36,020 nt of DNA from an uncultured Thalassovita sp. (GCA_937129345.1 CAKZMZ010000449.1:1-36020), one strand, 5' to 3'. Positions 18,296 to 27,259 are shown, counted from the stretch's first letter. The notes: generated by a model not told the origin, from the sequence alone. Numbers and translations are program-made.

Positions 18296-19624
18296 CTATA
18301 TAGCTGGTACATTCTGAGAAGACCTACCTTTCAGTTTACCAGACTTCATCATTCCTTCATAATGGCGCATCAATAGATAGCTTTCGATTTGCTGTAAGGT
18401 ATCTAAAATTACTCCCACCATAATTATTAGGGAAGTTCCGCCATAAAATTGAGAAAAGTTTATACTTACACCTGCCGCGTTTGCAAAAGCTGGCAAAACT
18501 GCCACTATAGCTAAAAATAAAGCTCCAGGCAAAGTTATTCTATCAAGGACTGCACTAATATAATCTGAAGTAGGTTCTCCAGGTTTCACACCTGGTATGA
18601 AAGCATTATTCCGTTTCATATCATCAGCCATTTGCTTTGGATTTATGGTAATGGCCGTATAGAAGAATGTAAATAATATAATCAGTATCGCAAACGTAAC
18701 ATTATACTCTACTGAAGTAAATGTTGCAAAAGTTTGAGATATGTATCTTGCTGTATCACTTTGATCAGCCCACAAAGAAGCTACTAAAGAAGGTAAGAAC
18801 ATGAGCGACTGAGCAAAAATAATTGGCATTACATTCGCGGAGTTTACCTTCAGTGGAATATAAGAACGCTGACTTTTACCGGGTTGTCTCTTAGCTCCCC
18901 CCACTACCTGACGGGCATACTGTACGGGTATTCGTCTAATAGCAGTTGTCAACAATACCACACTCATTACAATAAAGAAAAGTGCCAAAAACTCTAGTAC
19001 CAACAGCAATAAACCTCCTGTACCCTTCTCACCAACTTCTTGAACAATAGCAAGAGGAAAACTAGAAATAATACCTATCATGATAAGCATAGAAATGCCG
19101 TTTCCTATACCTTTCTCTGTTATCCTTTCGCCTAACCACATACAAAATATAGTACCCGCAGTTAGAATAATCATTGATGAGAAAACAAAAAACGACCGCT
19201 CAATCATTATAGCCTCAGCCGGTATCGTAGCGGCTAAATAACCTGATGCCTGAGCCAGTGTGATAACTATAGTTAGGACACGAGTAATTTGATTAATCTT
19301 TTTCCTGCCAGACTCTCCCTCTTTCTGCATTTTCTGAAAATAGGGAACCGCCACTGAAAGTAACTGAATCACAATTGAAGCAGAGATGTATGGCATAATA
19401 CCTAAAGCAAATATGGAAGCACGACTAAAGGCTCCACCCAAAAATGTATTAATCATACCAAAAAAGTTATTGGTAGTTTGATTTAACAAATCTGGGTTTA
19501 CTCCAGGAAGAACTATAAAAGAGCCAAGTCTAAAAACCACAAGAAAACCTATGGTATATAGGATTCTTGTTCTTAGCTCTTCAATAGAGAAAATATTTCT
19601 TATGGTATTAAAGAAACGCTTCAT
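18296..19624 (-). CDS. secY: Preprotein translocase subunit SecY
   Basis: The 442-residue protein has about ten transmembrane segments and the SecY landmarks: LGIMPYISASIVIQLL (plug and second segment region), GGAFSRASIFALG, GERITEKGIGNGISMLIMIGI, RRIPVQYARQ, LKVNSANVMPIIFA, and LMRHYEGMMK near the C-terminus. It is the channel of the Sec pathway in the inner membrane and serves the signal-peptide proteins found elsewhere in this window. It starts 2 bases after the rplO stop. Confidence 0.98.
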   Translation of the reverse strand: MKRFFNTIRNIFSIEELRTRILYTIGFLVVFRLGSFIVLPGVNPDLLNQTTNNFFGMINTFLGGAFSRASIFALGIMPYISASIVIQLLSVAVPYFQKMQKEGESGRKKINQITRVLTIVITLAQASGYLAATIPAEAIMIERSFFVFSSMIILTAGTIFCMWLGERITEKGIGNGISMLIMIGIISSFPLAIVQEVGEKGTGGLLLLVLEFLALFFIVMSVVLLTTAIRRIPVQYARQVVGGAKRQPGKSQRSYIPLKVNSANVMPIIFAQSLMFLPSLVASLWADQSDTARYISQTFATFTSVEYNVTFAILIILFTFFYTAITINPKQMADDMKRNNAFIPGVKPGEPTSDYISAVLDRITLPGALFLAIVAVLPAFANAAGVSINFSQFYGGTSLIIMVGVILDTLQQIESYLLMRHYEGMMKSGKLKGRSSQNVPAI

Positions 19625-19626
19625 AA

Positions 19627-20073
19627 TTATATAATGATTGCTTTACCTCCAGCAGTCTCTATAGCAGACTTTGCCGATGCTGAAAATGCATGAGCTTCTA
19701 CTTCTAACTTGAGAGTAAGCTCACCTTTATTAAGTATTTTTATCCTATCTTTCTTAGATGCGATACCGTAATTGGGATAATCACTTAGTGCAAAGCTAGT
19801 AATATTATTTTTTTCAGCAATGGCTTGTAAAGATTGAACGTTAATAGGCTTATACTCAACCCTATTAGGGTTTTTAAAACCAAACTTTGGAACCCTTCTT
19901 TGCAAAGGCATCTGTCCGCCTTCAAAACCTTCTTTTTTGCTATAACCAGACCTTGATTTTGCACCTTTGTGTCCTCTAGTACTTGTTCCGCCTTTTCCTG
20001 ACCCTTGGCCTCTGCCTATCCTTTTCTTTTTTTTAGTTGAACCTTGTGCAGGCCTTAAACTGTGAAGTTTCAT
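19627..20073 (-). CDS. rplO: 50S ribosomal protein L15
   Basis: The 148-residue protein has the glycine-rich N-terminus (RIGRGQGSGKGGTSTRGHKGAKSR in adjacent blocks), FEGGQMPLQRRVPKFGF and a typical C-terminal domain ending GGKAIII. It sits between rpmD and secY. Confidence 0.98.
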   Translation of the reverse strand: MKLHSLRPAQGSTKKKKRIGRGQGSGKGGTSTRGHKGAKSRSGYSKKEGFEGGQMPLQRRVPKFGFKNPNRVEYKPINVQSLQAIAEKNNITSFALSDYPNYGIASKKDRIKILNKGELTLKLEVEAHAFSASAKSAIETAGGKAIII

Positions 20074-20084
20074 AACAGAAATTT

Positions 20085-20264
20085 TTATATCTCTTCTACA
20101 CTTACTAAGTGGCTTACTTTATTTATCATACCTTGGATTTGAGGAGTTAACTCAAATTCTCTCGATCTGTTTATTTTCCCTAAGCCCAAAGACTGTATCG
20201 TCAGTTTTTGTTTCTGTGGCTTTTTAATAGTACTTCTTACTTGTGTTACTCTTACTTTAGTCAT
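20085..20264 (-). CDS. rpmD: 50S ribosomal protein L30
   Basis: A 59-residue frame lies between rpsE and rplO. It begins MTKVRVTQVRSTIKKPQKQK and continues TIQSLGLGKINRS, a standard bacterial L30, ending VSVEEI. The ATG is at 20264 and the TAA at 20085-20087. Confidence 0.96.
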   Translation of the reverse strand: MTKVRVTQVRSTIKKPQKQKLTIQSLGLGKINRSREFELTPQIQGMINKVSHLVSVEEI

Positions 20265-20276
20265 AATAACTTAGAA

Positions 20277-20798
20277 TTAGCCATTGAAAACTTTCTCTAA
20301 TTTAACCCCTCTTTGCTGAGCCACTGAATAAGGATCTCTCATTTTTAAGAGTGCGTCAAAAGTAGCTTTAACAACATTATGAGGATTTGAAGAACCCTTA
20401 GACTTTGCCAGTACATCGTGGATACCTGCAGACTCTAGAACCGCCCTCATTGCACCACCAGCTATTACTCCAGTACCAGGTGCCGCCGGTTTCAAAAGTA
20501 CCAGTCCACCGCTGTACTTACCAATCATTTGATGAGGGATTGTACCTTTCAATACAGGTACTTTTATAAGATTTTTCTTGGCATCGTCTATTCCTTTTGT
20601 AATTGCATCAGTTACCTCGTTGGCTTTTCCTAGTCCATAACCCACAACACCATCTCCATTTCCAACAACCACGATAGCAGAAAAGCTAAACCTCCTACCT
20701 CCTTTTACCACTTTGGCTACTCTTTTAATTGCAACTACCTTTTCAGTAAGTTCAATATCGCTTGCCTTTAATTTTCTAATGTTACCTTGATTAGACAT
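20277..20798 (-). CDS. rpsE: 30S ribosomal protein S5
   Basis: The 173-residue protein has the double-stranded RNA-binding start ([21 protein letters not shown]), [16 protein letters not shown], and [18 protein letters not shown]5 contributes to decoding accuracy and the mRNA entry site. Confidence 0.98.
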   Translation of the reverse strand: MSNQGNIRKLKASDIELTEKVVAIKRVAKVVKGGRRFSFSAIVVVGNGDGVVGYGLGKANEVTDAITKGIDDAKKNLIKVPVLKGTIPHQMIGKYSGGLVLLKPAAPGTGVIAGGAMRAVLESAGIHDVLAKSKGSSNPHNVVKATFDALLKMRDPYSVAQQRGVKLEKVFNG

Positions 20799-20808
20799 AA
20801 TGCTTTAA

Positions 20809-21162
20809 TTAAAATTTTAAACCGCCCTCTCTTGCACCTTCTGCTAAAGCTTTAACTTTTCCATGGTAAAGATACCCATTTCTATCGAAAACAATTTGCT
20901 CTATACCTTTCTCCTTTGCCTTCTTGGCAATCAGCTTACCTAACTCTGTAGATAAGGTTGCATTTACACTTTTCTTATCAGCATCAATCTCTTTGGTTGA
21001 AGCTGAAAGTAAAGTTGAAGATTTTACATCATCTATAATTTGCGCATAAAGGGTTGTATTACTCTTAAAGACAGATAATCTTGGTTTAGATGCAGAACCC
21101 TTTATCTTCTTTCTTATGCGATACTTAATCTTTGCCCTTCTATTTTTTTTATTGAAAGCCAT
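20809..21162 (-). CDS. rplR: 50S ribosomal protein L18
   Basis: The 117-residue protein has the basic N-terminus and the family core [20 protein letters not shown], ending [27 protein letters not shown]18 binds 5S rRNA together with L5. Confidence 0.98.
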   Translation of the reverse strand: MAFNKKNRRAKIKYRIRKKIKGSASKPRLSVFKSNTTLYAQIIDDVKSSTLLSASTKEIDADKKSVNATLSTELGKLIAKKAKEKGIEQIVFDRNGYLYHGKVKALAEGAREGGLKF

Positions 21163-21171
21163 AATTCTATA

Positions 21172-21723
21172 TTATTTAGCTGCACTTTTACCTGCTTTTT
21201 TACGAACTTGCTCACCTAAGAATCTAATACCTTTTCCTTTGTAAGGTTCAACTTTTCTTAGTTTCTTAATCTCTGCTGCAACGTGACCGATAAGCTGCTT
21301 ATCAATACCTTCTAGAGTAACCACAGGATTTTTACCTTTGGCTGTTTCTGCTGAAACAGATATTTCGCTTGGTACCGCAAAGTAAACATTATGAGAATAT
21401 CCGAGATTCAATTCCAAGATATTTCCTGATGCTACTGCTTTAAATCCAACACCAACCAACTCTAGTTGTTTTTTGTATCCTTCGGTTACACCTATAATCA
21501 TGTTGTTAATGAGAGACCTGTACAGACCGTGCATTGCCTTAAACTTCTTCTGCTCAGAGGGTCGCTCAAGCTTTACCTCACCATCCTCGACTTTAACAGT
21601 AATGTCAGGATTTATATCTTGAGTAATAGTCCCTTTCGGTCCCTTTACCTCAACTACATCACCATTTACACTAACACTTACACCGGAAGGTATCGCAATC
21701 GGAGATTTTCCTATTCTTGACAT
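21172..21723 (-). CDS. rplF: 50S ribosomal protein L6
   Basis: The 183-residue protein starts MSRIGKSPIAIPSGV and has the two L6 repeats, with VEVKGPKGTI, then LELVGVGFKA and the signature region EPYKGKGIRFLGEQVRKKAGK. Confidence 0.98.
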   Translation of the reverse strand: MSRIGKSPIAIPSGVSVSVNGDVVEVKGPKGTITQDINPDITVKVEDGEVKLERPSEQKKFKAMHGLYRSLINNMIIGVTEGYKKQLELVGVGFKAVASGNILELNLGYSHNVYFAVPSEISVSAETAKGKNPVVTLEGIDKQLIGHVAAEIKKLRKVEPYKGKGIRFLGEQVRKKAGKSAAK

Positions 21724-21757
21724 CTTTCTATCTTTATAATTTTCTCAATTGGCAAAA

Positions 21758-22153
21758 TCAGTAGATGTAGCAGAGCACTTCTCCTCCGACTTTTAAAGAT
21801 CTTGCCTCCTTATCAGTTATAACACCTTTGGAAGTCGACAAAATAGCTACCCCTAGACCATTTAATACCCTAGGTAAAGAATTAGCTTTTGCATACTTTC
21901 TCAAACCTGGTCGGCTTACTCTTTCGAGATGAATCATAGCAGGTAACTTAGTAGATGGATTATACTTTAAAGCCACCTTAATTTTACCTTGCGCTGTTGA
22001 GTCATCAAACTTGTAGCCTTGTATGTATCCTTTGTCAAAAAGGACTTTGGTGATTTCTTTCTTTAGGTTAGAAGCAGGAATCTCAACGACTCTACGGTTA
22101 GCACTTAATGCGTTTCTCAACCGTGTCAAATAATCAGCTATTGGATCTGTCAT
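21758..22153 (-). CDS. rpsH: 30S ribosomal protein S8
   Basis: The 131-residue protein has MTDPIADYLTRLRNAL at the start and the C-terminal signature GLGVAILSTSKGVITDKEA. S8 is a primary 16S rRNA binder and in other bacteria controls the spc operon by feedback, which makes it one candidate ligand for the leader found upstream of rplP. Confidence 0.98.
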   Translation of the reverse strand: MTDPIADYLTRLRNALSANRRVVEIPASNLKKEITKVLFDKGYIQGYKFDDSTAQGKIKVALKYNPSTKLPAMIHLERVSRPGLRKYAKANSLPRVLNGLGVAILSTSKGVITDKEARSLKVGGEVLCYIY

Positions 22154-22195
22154 TACTATTATTAATTTACAGCTATGAGCTAAATTATACCATTA

Positions 22196-22465
22196 TTACC
22201 AGCTAGCTTTCTTTACACCTGGTATTTTACCTTGAGAGGCCAACTCCCTAAAAACTACCCTAGATATCCCAAACCTACGCATGTAGCCTTTTGGTCTACC
22301 AGTAATCAAACACCTATTATGCAATCTTACTTTTGAAGAGTTTCTCGGTAACTTATCAAGCGCTTCATAATCTCCTTTCGCCTTGAGCTCTTCTCTTTTA
22401 GCAGCATATTTGGCTACAAGTGCCTGTCTTTTTCTTTCTCTAGCTTTTACTGATTCTCTAGCCAT
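22196..22465 (-). CDS. rpsN: 30S ribosomal protein S14, zinc-free form
   Basis: The 89-residue protein begins [20 protein letters not shown] and has [31 protein letters not shown]. The CxxC...CxxC zinc ligands of the short form are absent, so this is the longer zinc-independent type. Confidence 0.98.
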   Translation of the reverse strand: MARESVKARERKRQALVAKYAAKREELKAKGDYEALDKLPRNSSKVRLHNRCLITGRPKGYMRRFGISRVVFRELASQGKIPGVKKASW

Positions 22466-22470
22466 ACTTT

Positions 22471-23022
22471 TTATTTTTGATTCATAAATGGCATACCAAA
22501 CATCTTAAGCAACTCTAGACATTCCTCATCAGTTTCTGCCGACGTTACAAATGTGATATCCATTCCAGATATTTTCTTTACTTTATCAATAGAAATTTCG
22601 GGAAAAATAATCTGCTCTTTAACACCTAAGGTGTAATTCCCCCTACCGTCAAAGCTCTTATCGCTTATCCCTTTGAAGTCTCTTACTCTAGGTAATGATA
22701 CAGAAACCAACCTGTCCAAAAACTCATACATACGGTAGCCCCTTAGCGTAACTTTAGCACCTATGGGCATCCCTTCTCTCAATTTAAAGTTTGAGACTGA
22801 CTTCTTAGCATAGGTAGGAACGGCCTTTTGACCAGTGATTACTGTCAATTCTTCTATTCCTATATCAATCAATTTCTTATCTGCCACTGCCTCTCCAATT
22901 CCTTTGTTGATAGAAATTTTCTCAAGTTTTGGTACTTGCATTATAGACTTGTATGAAAATTTCTGCCTTAAGGCAGGCACGATTTGTTCTAAATATTGCT
23001 TTTTTAACCTTGGTGCTGACAT
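22471..23022 (-). CDS. rplE: 50S ribosomal protein L5
   Basis: I start at the ATG at 23022 (183 residues, [19 protein letters not shown]); a TTG two codons upstream is less likely and overlaps the rplX stop. Family blocks include [34 protein letters not shown] and the C-terminal [15 protein letters not shown]5 binds 5S rRNA in the central protuberance. Confidence 0.97.
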   Translation of the reverse strand: MSAPRLKKQYLEQIVPALRQKFSYKSIMQVPKLEKISINKGIGEAVADKKLIDIGIEELTVITGQKAVPTYAKKSVSNFKLREGMPIGAKVTLRGYRMYEFLDRLVSVSLPRVRDFKGISDKSFDGRGNYTLGVKEQIIFPEISIDKVKKISGMDITFVTSAETDEECLELLKMFGMPFMNQK

Positions 23023-23024
23023 GA

Positions 23025-23363
23025 TCAATCAATAAATTGTCCTGTTTTCTTAGAATATCTTTTCAACTTTCCAGAGTCATCCCTCTTTCTTCCGGTTTTT
23101 GTCCTCTCTCCTGTTTTTGGGTCGACCAACATCAAGTTACTTACATGTATACCTGCTTCAGTTTTTTCAACTCCCCCCTCTGGACTCTCTGCTGAAGGCT
23201 TAATATGCTTTGTAACCATGTTAAGACCCTCAACAATAGCCCTGTTTTTCTCTCTGAGCATCTCTAGCACTACACCTGACTGTCCCTTGTGATTGCCAGA
23301 GATTACCTCAACTTTATCTCCTTTCTTAATGTGGAATTTCCTTATTTTATTAATTTTCTTCAT
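23025..23363 (-). CDS. rplX: 50S ribosomal protein L24
   Basis: I start at the ATG at 23363 (112 residues, [16 protein letters not shown]) and not at the TTG two codons upstream. The KOW motif is clear ([21 protein letters not shown]), as are [12 protein letters not shown] and the [14 protein letters not shown] block. L24 is an early assembly protein of the large subunit. Confidence 0.97.
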   Translation of the reverse strand: MKKINKIRKFHIKKGDKVEVISGNHKGQSGVVLEMLREKNRAIVEGLNMVTKHIKPSAESPEGGVEKTEAGIHVSNLMLVDPKTGERTKTGRKRDDSGKLKRYSKKTGQFID

Positions 23364-23365
23364 AA

Positions 23366-23734
23366 TCAAAGAACTTCTGGCGCTAAAGAAACGATTTTCA
23401 TAAATTGCTTTTCCCTTAATTCTCTTGCTACTGGACCGAAAATCCTAGTACCTCTTGGCTCGTCATTGTTATTAAGCAAAACAGCAGCATTATCTTCGAA
23501 CCTTATGTAAGAACCATCTTTTCTTCTGACCTCTTTCTTTGTTCTTACTATAACAGCCCTAGAGATTGTGCCCTTTTTCAAATTACTTGAAGATATCGCG
23601 GACTTAACCGTTACAACTATCTTGTCACCAACAGAAGCATATCTTTTTCTAGTACCACCGAGTACTCGTATACAAAGAACTTCTTTAGCCCCACTATTGT
23701 CGGCAACATTTAATCTTGATTCTTGCTGTATCAT
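23366..23734 (-). CDS. rplN: 50S ribosomal protein L14
   Basis: The 122-residue protein begins [20 protein letters not shown] and contains the motifs [30 protein letters not shown] and [13 protein letters not shown]. All are standard for L14, which bridges the two subunits. Confidence 0.98.
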   Translation of the reverse strand: MIQQESRLNVADNSGAKEVLCIRVLGGTRKRYASVGDKIVVTVKSAISSSNLKKGTISRAVIVRTKKEVRRKDGSYIRFEDNAAVLLNNNDEPRGTRIFGPVARELREKQFMKIVSLAPEVL

Positions 23735-23778
23735 TTATCTAATTAAAAAGCTTGTCAAACGTAAATTAATAGTGCAGA

Positions 23779-24033
23779 CTATTTAGCCCTTTCTAAAATC
23801 TCCACAAGTCTCCATCTTTTCTTCTTGCTAAGCGGTCTTGTCTCCATAATCCTTACCCTATCGCCAATGTTGCAGTCATTCTTATCGTCATGAGCCATAA
23901 ACTTAGTAGTCTTCTTCATGAACTTACCATAAATAGGATGCTTTACCTTTCTTTCTACCGCAACTACTATAGAAGACTGCATTTTGTTGCTGGTAACTAT
24001 ACCTGTTCTTTCTTTTCTAGAATTTCTTTCCAT
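23779..24033 (-). CDS. rpsQ: 30S ribosomal protein S17
   Basis: The 84-residue OB-fold protein has [37 protein letters not shown] and [18 protein letters not shown]. It lies 22 bases after rpmC. Confidence 0.98.
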   Translation of the reverse strand: MERNSRKERTGIVTSNKMQSSIVVAVERKVKHPIYGKFMKKTTKFMAHDDKNDCNIGDRVRIMETRPLSKKKRWRLVEILERAK

Positions 24034-24055
24034 AACCTTGAAATTGAGGCAGCGA

Positions 24056-24376
24056 TTACTTGCTGGCTTTTTCTACAATCTCTTTTACTTTAGATAGTTT
24101 AATTTGCGAGTCGAAGGTGCTTTCCTGAAAGAATGTCCTTACATTATAATTGGTCAACTCTCCTGATTTTACCTTCTCAATAATACTATCAATCGTTCTC
24201 GCGTGCAATTCAGTCTTTAATTTTGCAATCAACTTCCTCAAATCTTTTATCTGAGCAGGATTTTCTATCGGAGAAATAGAATGAGCAAATTTTAAAGATT
24301 GCATACTTTTCTGAGACGTTGCGATTTTATCTTTTAACTCTTCTACAGACAGAGCCTTGATTTCAGCGTTCTTCAT
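24056..24376 (-). CDS. rpmC: 50S ribosomal protein L29 with an unusual 45-residue C-terminal extension
   Basis: Residues 1-61 are a normal L29: [48 protein letters not shown]. Bacterial L29 usually ends there. This protein goes on to 106 residues with a mixed charged and polar segment ([20 protein letters not shown], then [14 protein letters not shown]). The extension is in frame with no gap, and the next gene follows 22 bases later, so it is part of the gene, not a fusion artefact. L29 lies near the peptide exit tunnel where targeting factors dock, so an extra tail could affect that site; this is inference. Confidence 0.95.
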   Translation of the reverse strand: MKNAEIKALSVEELKDKIATSQKSMQSLKFAHSISPIENPAQIKDLRKLIAKLKTELHARTIDSIIEKVKSGELTNYNVRTFFQESTFDSQIKLSKVKEIVEKASK

Positions 24377-24379
24377 AAT

Positions 24380-24799
24380 TTAAAATTGATAATCTCTCCT
24401 TACTACCATTTTAGTTTTTACAGGTAACTTCTGAGCCGCTAGCCTCAATGATTCCTTTGCCAACTCATACCCAACACCGTCAGACTCGAACAGAACTGTA
24501 CCGGGCTTTACTCTGGCCACCCAATATTCAGGCGAACCCTTGCCCTTACCCATTCTAACTTCTGCTGGCTTTTTCGTAACAGGCTTATCAGGAAATATCC
24601 TAATCCATACCTGACCTTCCCTTTTCATTGCACGAGTAATGGCTATCCTGGCAGCTTCTATCTGCCTAGAAGTAATCCAGCCCGCTTCAAGAGATTTGAT
24701 ACCAAAACTACCGAATGATATCTCACCGCCTCTTCTAGCCAAACCTCTCACCCTACCTTTCTGCTGTTTTCTGTATTTCGTTCTTTTTGGTTGTAACAT
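24380..24799 (-). CDS. rplP: 50S ribosomal protein L16, first gene of the operon here
   Basis: The 139-residue protein begins [19 protein letters not shown] and contains [48 protein letters not shown] and VLFESDGV, all standard for L16. In most bacteria rpsC lies directly upstream. Here the gene is preceded by a promoter and a structured leader, and rpsC, rplV, rpsS, rplB, rplW, rplD, rplC and rpsJ are not in the window. Confidence 0.98.
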   Translation of the reverse strand: MLQPKRTKYRKQQKGRVRGLARRGGEISFGSFGIKSLEAGWITSRQIEAARIAITRAMKREGQVWIRIFPDKPVTKKPAEVRMGKGKGSPEYWVARVKPGTVLFESDGVGYELAKESLRLAAQKLPVKTKMVVRRDYQF

Positions 24800-24818
24800 A
24801 ATGTTATTATTAAAAGCA

Positions 24819-24907
24819 GATACGGCGCATCTAACGCTATATGACCAATAAGTAATAAATCAATTTTCTCGAGACTTACATCTATGTTTTATGATAGATG
24901 CAGTATC
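24819..24907 (-). promoter_or_regulatory. Structured mRNA leader of the ribosomal operon with two exclusive foldings
   Basis: On the minus-strand RNA, one segment (24895-24901, TAGATGC on the plus strand) can pair either with the nearby CATCTA at 24879-24884, giving a 7-bp hairpin with an 8-base loop (24879-24885 with 24894-24900), or with GATACggcGCATCTA at 24819-24833, giving a long-range stem of 7 plus 5 base pairs split by a small internal loop. The distal arm ends 20 bases before the rplP start codon. Mutually exclusive stems in a ribosomal leader suggest feedback control by a ribosomal protein; that is inference. Confidence 0.5.
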
Positions 24908-24922
24908 TCCTGAAATGGAATG

Positions 24923-24953
24923 CAAAGATAAATAACTATATATCTATTGCAAA
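24923..24953 (-). promoter_or_regulatory. Bacteroidota-type promoter of the rplP operon
   Basis: On the minus strand the -33 TTTG (24950-24953) and the -7 TATCTTTG (24923-24930, a perfect TAnnTTTG) are separated by exactly 19 bases. This is the consensus spacing for the Bacteroidota primary sigma factor. Transcription should begin near 24916, leaving a leader of about 117 bases. Confidence 0.88.
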
Positions 24954-24977
24954 TTTTACTGTAAATATTTTGTAGTA

Positions 24978-26129
24978 CTACACCAAAGAAGCACTCGTGA
25001 GCAATTCACTAAGCTTTTCGCAGGCAAAATCTATTTCTTCTAGTTGATTATACTTACTAAATGAAAACCTTATGGTGGCCCTTTCTGTAGGATTGTACTG
25101 GTTTAGTGCCGAAATTACATGAGAGCCGGCCTGAGCACCACTTGAACAGGCACTTCCTCCAGAAACTGATATACCTGCCAAATCGAGACTGAAAAGCAAC
25201 ATGCCGTTGGCTTCAGATGGCGGCAAACTTACGTTTAAAACCGTGTATAAACTATTGCCCAAATCTGAAGAGTTTCCGTTGAACTTTACATCAGCAATCC
25301 TTTTTGATAAGTTCTCGACCATCCTACGTTTTAAGCTTAGAATGTGCTTTTTGTGGGATTCCATATCTCTAATGGCAATTTCCAATCCTTTTGCAAGGCC
25401 GATAATGCCTGATACGTTTTCTGTGCCACCACGCATTTCCCGCTCTTGATTGCCTCCTGTAATAAATGGCTTTAACTTACTATTCTTATTTACATACATG
25501 AAGCCAACCCCTTTAGGCCCATGAAACTTATGAGCAGAAGCCGCTAGGAAATCAATATCTAAATCTTTGAGGTCAATATTAAAATGCCCTACTGTCTGCA
25601 CGGTATCTGAATGAAATAAGGCAGCATGTGCCTTACAAATATCTGATACCCTTTCGATATCAAGCAAATTGCCTATTTCATTATTTCCATGCATTAAGCT
25701 TACCAAGATGTCTTCCCCATGTGCGAGCATCTCTTCTAGCTGATCTAGGTTCAGGTTCCCATTTTCGTCAAAATCTAAATAAGTTACCTTTACCAATCCT
25801 TCTTGCTCGAGCTCTTGCACAGTATGCAACACAGCATGATGTTCTAATTTGCTAGTAACAATCTGCTTTACTTTTTTTGAAGCCACTAAAGTTCTTAAAA
25901 CTGTATTGTCTGATTCTGTGCCACCCGAGGTAAATATGATTTCCGAAGGATGCGCATTTAACAAACCTGCCACTTGTTTTCTTGCCTTTTCTATAGCAGC
26001 TTTTACCTCGCGGCCATGCGCATGCGTAGAAGAAGGATTGCCATAAAACCTTTCAAGGTAAGGTAGCATGACCTCCAATACCTTGGGGTCGAGTTGGGTC
26101 GTAGCGGCATTATCTAGATAGACGTTCAT
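24978..26129 (-). CDS. Cysteine desulfurase (NifS/IscS class)
   Basis: The 383-residue PLP enzyme converts cysteine to alanine and gives the sulfur to iron-sulfur cluster or thio-cofactor synthesis. It has the start YLDNAATTQLDPKVLE, FTSGGTESDN, the PLP lysine Lys201 in SAHKFHGPKGVG and the catalytic Cys328 in SGGSACSSGAQ. The short loop around the cysteine places it in class I (NifS/IscS) and not SufS. No scaffold gene is adjacent, so I give no symbol. It lies between the voltage-sensor gene and the ribosomal promoter. Confidence 0.95.
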   Translation of the reverse strand: MNVYLDNAATTQLDPKVLEVMLPYLERFYGNPSSTHAHGREVKAAIEKARKQVAGLLNAHPSEIIFTSGGTESDNTVLRTLVASKKVKQIVTSKLEHHAVLHTVQELEQEGLVKVTYLDFDENGNLNLDQLEEMLAHGEDILVSLMHGNNEIGNLLDIERVSDICKAHAALFHSDTVQTVGHFNIDLKDLDIDFLAASAHKFHGPKGVGFMYVNKNSKLKPFITGGNQEREMRGGTENVSGIIGLAKGLEIAIRDMESHKKHILSLKRRMVENLSKRIADVKFNGNSSDLGNSLYTVLNVSLPPSEANGMLLFSLDLAGISVSGGSACSSGAQAGSHVISALNQYNPTERATIRFSFSKYNQLEEIDFACEKLSELLTSASLV

Positions 26130-26154
26130 GATTTGGATGTTTGTAATTTTTTTA

Positions 26155-26162
26155 CAAAACTA
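26155..26162 (-). promoter_or_regulatory. Candidate -7 box for the cysteine desulfurase
   Basis: The minus strand reads TAGTTTTG, matching TAnnTTTG, about 26 bases before the ATG. No clear -33 TTG was found at 19 bases. It suggests the gene has its own promoter apart from the membrane-protein operon upstream. Confidence 0.4.
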
Positions 26163-26242
26163 ATAAAAGAGTTTATTAAACTTAGATAAAGAGCCAGCTG
26201 AAGTACATTTTAAACCGATACTTGTTCTACGCATAAATTCTA

Positions 26243-27259
26243 TTACTCAGCATCCAACTTCCACTGCTTTTCGTTGACCTTATCCTTTACAATATCTAAT
26301 GTCTCTGAAACAACGCCAAGAGCCAGTTCATTAAACTTTTCATCATTGGCAGTGTGTAACAAACCGTCGAATACCAAAGAGGCGATTTCCTCTACTGCTT
26401 TATCTCTATGGTTGGCCACGTCTTCTACCGCTTCATTAATTACATTAAATACAATGTCGCTTACTAGTTTTTCTACCCTATCAGCTACATAGCTGCCAAG
26501 TATAGGCACTAACTCTAGAGTCATCACTTCTTTATTTTTCTCCATGGCCCGCACCATTAATTGATCGATGTATTTTCTGATATCTTCCCTATGCAATTGA
26601 TAGGTATTGCTCAAGGCCACGTCGACCCGTTCTGAAATCCAATGGGTAATTTCTTCTTTTTGAGGTACCAAAACGTCTTCTACGATTTTGTTTGAGACGG
26701 GGCTTCCTTTTTCAAATTCTGTTTTTACGCCATCTATAACATTGACCACTACCCGATCTGACACTTCCTCTAAGAAGACCTTATAATAGAACTTTATTTG
26801 CTTAAAAATCCAAGTGTTGGTCAGGTTGATCACTCCCATGCGCTCTAAGCGATAGACCATAGAAAAGACCCGAAGTACCCTTAAAAACCTAAATCCTCCT
26901 AAAGGGATACAGCCTAATACATCATACCAATGTATAAATGGATAAAATATCCAACTATGGTAGGTTTTTCTGTAAATAGCCAAAGCCCATCTAAAAAGCA
27001 GTTCTGCTATAAAGATGCTCACAAACACAAGATCTATCAGAATAAAGTTCTCGTGTATAGCCTGATCATACCAAGCAAAAAACACAGGAGCCACCTCAAA
27101 ATAAAAATCTCTAATGATTTGGTAGGAGTAAGTCCACTCAAAAAGTATTAGAAATAAATTGGCCGACACCAAAGCCAACATAATAACATCAATCGCAAAA
27201 AACTCTAAATCATGGCTTTTTTTCAGTTTGTCTAAGTTGAATAGCTTCTTCTGATTCAT
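26243..27259 (-). CDS. Voltage-sensor-domain membrane protein without a pore, with long helical C-terminus
   Basis: The 338-residue protein has four hydrophobic segments in the first 145 residues that read like S1-S4 of voltage-gated channels. S2 carries FIAELLFR (83-90), the FxxExxxR charge-transfer pattern. S3 holds Asp113 in HWYDVLG. S4 has Arg124, 127, 130, 137 and 140 (FRFLRVLRVFSMVYRLER). No S5, selectivity filter or S6 follows. The remaining 190 residues are charged, amphipathic helices with repeated acidic and hydrophobic spacing. Voltage-sensor-only proteins elsewhere act as proton channels or control an attached enzyme, but no enzyme domain is visible. The start overlaps the end of the preceding polytopic gene by 50 bases, so it is probably translated from the same message. 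Confidence 0.65.
   Translation of the reverse strand: MNQKKLFNLDKLKKSHDLEFFAIDVIMLALVSANLFLILFEWTYSYQIIRDFYFEVAPVFFAWYDQAIHENFILIDLVFVSIFIAELLFRWALAIYRKTYHSWIFYPFIHWYDVLGCIPLGGFRFLRVLRVFSMVYRLERMGVINLTNTWIFKQIKFYYKVFLEEVSDRVVVNVIDGVKTEFEKGSPVSNKIVEDVLVPQKEEITHWISERVDVALSNTYQLHREDIRKYIDQLMVRAMEKNKEVMTLELVPILGSYVADRVEKLVSDIVFNVINEAVEDVANHRDKAVEEIASLVFDGLLHTANDEKFNELALGVVSETLDIVKDKVNEKQWKLDAE

Noticed and set aside
26243-27259. A full voltage-gated ion channel
   Set aside because: After S4 there are no S5-S6 hydrophobic segments or selectivity-filter sequence.
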